This document shows positions 61,120-64,000 of a stretch of DNA of 64,000 nt, one piece after another. The notes below the pieces were generated by a model. The model saw only the letters and a program-made list of their open reading frames with translations, ran no database searches and was not told where the DNA came from. The DNA is taken from assembly GCA_019322485.1 (NCBI GenBank), contig JAHWIK010000019.1, forward strand, positions 16,345 to 80,344. The letters are read 5' to 3'. The stretch comes from Candidatus Woesearchaeota archaeon. Its GTDB lineage: Archaea > Nanobdellota > Nanobdellia > Woesearchaeales > JAHWIC01. The translations under genes were made by a program, and so were the position numbers. The number at the start of each line of letters is the position of its first letter. Positions within the stretch are counted from its first letter, which is position 1.

Positions 61120-61326
61120 TTATCTGCCACAGCCACAGCTAGGAATTCCGCAAGTTCCTCCGCATTGCCGGTTACATGTTGCAGAACCACAAACTGGTTG
61201 TGGGGGCGGGGCCTCTACTCCACATACATCTGCTTTGTCTTCTTGCAGTAGATTTGCAGACACGACAACTCCGCCTGCAACTAAAAGCACTGCAAGAACA
61301 ACTGCAATTGCAATTGCTCTGTTCAT
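61120..61326 (-). CDS. Secreted/anchored Cys-rich small protein
   Basis: 68 aa from the ATG at 61326, behind AAGGAGGTGATAAA. It starts MNRAIAIAVVLAVLLVAGG, a signal or anchor, then a Pro linker and eight Cys in the last 40 residues (CGVEAPPPQPVCGSATCNRQCGG-like, written here only in part, then CGIPSCGCGR). The exported tail could bind metal or form disulphides. It faces the membrane-anchored winged-helix gene upstream on the same strand; both have external Cys, so redox or metal sensing is possible. Confidence 0.72.
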   Translation of the reverse strand: MNRAIAIAVVLAVLLVAGGVVVSANLLQEDKADVCGVEAPPPQPVCGSATCNRQCGGTCGIPSCGCGR

Positions 61327-61440
61327 TTTATCACCTCCTTGGTTCATAGAGTATGTTAAGAGGTACTTTGATATATATTCTACTCATGAAACTGAGGCTT
61401 CTAAAAGGCCTGAAACCCAAGAATTTTGGTTTATTAACGT

Positions 61441-61956
61441 TTATAGGCCAATTTTAAGAAATATCTGATTTGTTTTTCCCTTAGGTTCTTTCTTAATCAA
61501 TCCCTTTTTCTCTAAACCATCCAAGACTATGCTTAGCTTGGATTTATGCAAGTCTGTTCTAAGCCTTAACGTTTGTTGAGTTATTCCATCCTGCTCTTTA
61601 ACTGCTTTGAGAACATTCTTTTCATCAACATCAAGTCCCTTAAGTAAGATATTGAATTTCTCTTCATCAACCTGTATCTTTTTGTGTTTTTCTAATGTTG
61701 ATATTATCTCTTTCTGAGACTTTTCAAAGAAAATCAGATAAATCCCCAGAGCAGCTATTGCGCTCACTAAAACTATTCCTAAGTATGTCTGCCAGGGCGT
61801 TTGTTTTTCATGAGGGCAAAGACCTCCTTCCTCCATCGCAGTACATGTACAACTTGCTTCTGCTTGTGCATTTAATGCAGAATTAAATGTAGAGATAAGA
61901 AAGCCTAAGACTAAACATAGTCCTATTAATATTATGCCTAATTGCTTATTATCCAT
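61441..61956 (-). CDS. Membrane-anchored winged-helix regulator
   Basis: 171 aa. N-terminal membrane segment (LGIILIGLCLVLGFL), then an external Cys-rich loop with CTCTAMEEGGLCPHEK, a second span YLGIVLVSAIAALGIYLIFF, and a cytoplasmic helical linker leading to a winged helix (VLKAVKEQDGITQQTLRLRTDL, KSKLSIVLDGLEKKGLIKK). This is the layout of archaeal membrane-bound transcription factors that sense the outside. The external Cys suggest redox or metal input. Target is not known; thi4 is 4 nt away upstream. Confidence 0.82.
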   Translation of the reverse strand: MDNKQLGIILIGLCLVLGFLISTFNSALNAQAEASCTCTAMEEGGLCPHEKQTPWQTYLGIVLVSAIAALGIYLIFFEKSQKEIISTLEKHKKIQVDEEKFNILLKGLDVDEKNVLKAVKEQDGITQQTLRLRTDLHKSKLSIVLDGLEKKGLIKKEPKGKTNQIFLKIGL

Positions 61957-61960
61957 CTGC

Positions 61961-62791
61961 CTATACCCTTATCACCTTTTTAACCTCTTCACTTATATGA
62001 TTCTTCTTAAATACGCCGCCGTTTACCTTCATAAGCGCAAGCTTTGCAGCCTTTAACCCGCTCAAGAACATTCCGCCAAAGATTGGCCCCATTCTTGGCA
62101 AGCCTGCAACACCATTTGCTGCCATTCCTGCAACAATAAGGTTAGGATAGATTTCCTTTGTGTTCTCTACTGTGGCTTGTTCTGCTTTTTCAACCCACAT
62201 GCTTCCTTCTCTTCCTACAAAGCCATCCTTTAAGCCAATCTTTTCTGAAACAACCCTTGCGACTTCTGCGCTGTGTCCTGTTGCATCAATAACAACCTTT
62301 GCTTCTAAAGAAAGGGGGTCAACACAGTTTGCTGTTAAATGAGCAACCTGGCTCCAATTAATTACTACTCCTTTAAGGCCATTATCCCTATAGATAACAT
62401 CCTGGACCTGGACAGAATTAAACATCTTTGCTCCATGTTCAAATGCTAAAGATAGGAGCTTTGAACTCACATAATAGCTGTCTGCTGTGTAGACATCTCC
62501 TTCTTTCTTGAGTTTGATACCAAACTGCTCAAGCAAGAGGTTTGCAGGCTCCTCAATAACCATCTTAGGAAAAAGCATCCCTCCCTGCCACATTCCACCG
62601 CCAGCTTTGACATCCTTTTCAATGATTAAGGTTTTTATCCCCTCTCTTGCCAATATCATAGCGGCAGTTGTACCGCATGGGCCACCACCAACAATAATAA
62701 CATCACTATCTGCATATTCCAACAAATCATTCATAAAACCCCTAACAATTGTTCTTGTTATTTCAGATTCTTTTAGATTGCTTTTTATCAT
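61961..62791 (-). CDS. thi4: Thiamine thiazole synthase-like protein (Thi4)
   Basis: 276 aa from ATG 62791, behind GAGGGGTGG. It has VIIVGGGPCGTTAAMILAR, AGGGMWQGGMLFPKM, NCVDPLSLEAK, GHSAEVARVV and AGMAANGVAGLPRMGPIFGGM, all Thi4 marks. It makes the ADP-thiazole of thiamine from NAD and glycine. In yeast, Cys205 (CCMDP) gives its sulphur and the enzyme works once; archaeal catalytic forms studied have His there. Here NCVDP places Cys in that position, so a suicide mode is predicted. It would need iron. Confidence 0.92.
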   Translation of the reverse strand: MIKSNLKESEITRTIVRGFMNDLLEYADSDVIIVGGGPCGTTAAMILAREGIKTLIIEKDVKAGGGMWQGGMLFPKMVIEEPANLLLEQFGIKLKKEGDVYTADSYYVSSKLLSLAFEHGAKMFNSVQVQDVIYRDNGLKGVVINWSQVAHLTANCVDPLSLEAKVVIDATGHSAEVARVVSEKIGLKDGFVGREGSMWVEKAEQATVENTKEIYPNLIVAGMAANGVAGLPRMGPIFGGMFLSGLKAAKLALMKVNGGVFKKNHISEEVKKVIRV

Positions 62792-62928
62792 GTTTCCACC
62801 CCTCATTTATTTTGTTCTGTATTCAATATAAGATTATTTATATAGTTTACGATTGTTAACCTAAGGCATAAACTATTTAAATCTACCAAGAAACCAATTT
62901 ATGACTAAATTCCAAAGGGGGTTATACT

Positions 62929-64000
62929 ATGAAAAATGTATTATTCGAGATGGTAGAGGGCTATGATTCTATTTCCAGATCAATAAAGATGGTAAACAAG
63001 GCTGCAGAGATAGTTGGTCTAGATGAAGACCAGATGCTGGATATAATTCAGCCGCACGACATAAGAGTATATAAGCTGCACCTTAAGCTATTTGGCAAGA
63101 GTTTTGACATCTGGGGGTGCACTTCCCTGCATAATAAGTCAAGAGGCCTGTACAAAGGCGGCGTAAGAATTGCTCCTGACGTAAATATATTTGAGGTCAT
63201 TGAATTAAGCAGGCTCATGACAATAAAGACTGCCTGTGTTGACTTAGAATTTGGCGGTGCTAAGTCAGGAATACGGTTTGATATGAAACAAGCCTACAAG
63301 ACTTTTGGCATAGATAAGTATGACCCTAAGTTTGAGACAAATATTAAGCGTGAGATTCTGCATGAGTTTGCACATCATTTCCACGAACTTCTTATGTCAA
63401 ATGAATATGTGCCTGCGCCGGATATTGGAACAAATCCACTAGATATGGCTGCTATCTTTAACGAAACAAACAACCCTTCAACAGTAACTGGCAAGCCAGA
63501 AGGGATGCCTGGCTGGCTTCCTGGAAGAAATGAAGCTACAGGCTATGGTGTTACTGAGTGTGCAATAGACTTGCTTAAGGATTTATCAATAGAGCCAAAG
63601 AATGCTACTGCTGCAGTCCAGGGCTTCGGAAATGTAGGAATGCATACAGCAAAATTCCTGTCAGAAAAAGGGGTAAAAGTAGTGGCAATAGCTGATATAG
63701 GCGGGACATTATATAACCCAGAAGGATTTAACATTGAGAAGTTAGCGGAATATGCTGCAAAGAACGGAACCATAAAAGGATTTCCAGCAAAAGAGATAAC
63801 CAATGAAGAATTCTTTGCATTAGATGTAGATGTCCTAATCCCAGCAGCAATAGGCAATGTAATCAGAGAAGACAACGTAGAGTTGATTAAAGCTAAAGGA
63901 ATTGTAGAAGCAGCTAATATGCCTGTCCATTACAAGGCTGAAAAGGTCTTAGCACAAAAAGGTATTAAAATTATCCCGGACATATTAGCTAATGCTGGGG
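62929..64000 (+). CDS. Glutamate dehydrogenase (Glu/Leu/Phe/Val family), truncated by window end
   Basis: 357 codons visible, no stop. It interconverts glutamate and 2-oxoglutarate with NAD(P). KGGVRIAPDV is the substrate-binding block, EFGGAKSGI has the catalytic lysine, VPAPDIGT supplies the aspartate, and AVQGFGNVGMHTAKFL is the dinucleotide fold. GGGGGTT lies 6 nt before the ATG and TATA-type ACTATTTAAAT about 55 nt upstream. A full-length enzyme of about 420 aa is expected. Confidence 0.95.
   Translation, partial: MKNVLFEMVEGYDSISRSIKMVNKAAEIVGLDEDQMLDIIQPHDIRVYKLHLKLFGKSFDIWGCTSLHNKSRGLYKGGVRIAPDVNIFEVIELSRLMTIKTACVDLEFGGAKSGIRFDMKQAYKTFGIDKYDPKFETNIKREILHEFAHHFHELLMSNEYVPAPDIGTNPLDMAAIFNETNNPSTVTGKPEGMPGWLPGRNEATGYGVTECAIDLLKDLSIEPKNATAAVQGFGNVGMHTAKFLSEKGVKVVAIADIGGTLYNPEGFNIEKLAEYAAKNGTIKGFPAKEITNEEFFALDVDVLIPAAIGNVIREDNVELIKAKGIVEAANMPVHYKAEKVLAQKGIKIIPDILANAG

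Overview
The window looks archaeal. Genes have TATA-type promoters (TTTATATA or close variants), often only about 25 to 32 nt ahead of the start codon, so many transcripts are probably leaderless. Others carry GGTGAT or GAGGTG ribosome binding sites. The gene content agrees: PurP-type FAICAR synthetases, a stand-alone GMP synthase ATPase subunit, a TrmB-family regulator, Thi4, membrane-bound winged-helix regulators and UPF0016/GDT1. The DNA is moderately AT-rich. I see no rRNA, tRNA, CRISPR array or transposase. An uncultivated (possibly DPANN/Woesearchaeota-like) archaeon is my guess and is not proved by the sequence.

Layout: (1) 0-7.3 kb: a TPR protein, an APH-type kinase coupled to a double GT2 glycosyltransferase, and a polytopic membrane protein. 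(2) 7.3-12.3 kb: a long intergenic region with a structured repeat element, small helical proteins, a radical SAM / 44-aa peptide / GNAT cluster, and purA. (3) 12.4-21.7 kb: a SIMPL protein, tandem purP genes, two GMP synthases separated by a second copy of the structured element, an E1-like protein, and purF. (4) 21.7-48.8 kb: the accessory block described below. (5) 48.9-60.4 kb: purine and one-carbon genes (purD, 5-formyl-THF cyclo-ligase, glyA, folD, purN, purH) with transporters. (6) 60.4-64 kb: bioY, a secreted Cys-rich peptide, a membrane-anchored winged-helix protein, thi4, and a truncated glutamate dehydrogenase.

The unusual part is the 21.7-48.8 kb block. Seven operons (22 genes) each start with the same imperfect palindrome, TGTYGT-N7-RCTACA read in the direction of transcription. 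It always lies exactly 7 bp upstream of the TATA box. An eighth palindrome sits in front of the TrmB-like regulator gene at 34418, which is the best candidate for the protein that binds them. The operons encode a signalling module and a remodelling module. The signalling module has a Ser/Thr kinase, a PP2C phosphatase, three TPR proteins, a propeller-like protein, a beta-helix protein and an LDH/MDH-like Rossmann domain fused to a propeller-like region. The remodelling module has a MoxR-type AAA+ ATPase, a VWA protein, a classical AAA ATPase, a further P-loop ATPase, long coiled-coil proteins, several small membrane proteins and an Mrr-like nuclease fold. Five proteins of unrelated fold share an N-terminal tag, LENLEGLLR-like, which suggests recruitment to one assembly. 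I know of no named system with this composition and take it to be a candidate new one. Its function is not evident from the sequence.

Purine synthesis is nearly covered in the window and partly duplicated: formate-dependent PurP beside folate-dependent PurH, and a stand-alone GMP synthase ATPase beside a full-length GuaA.
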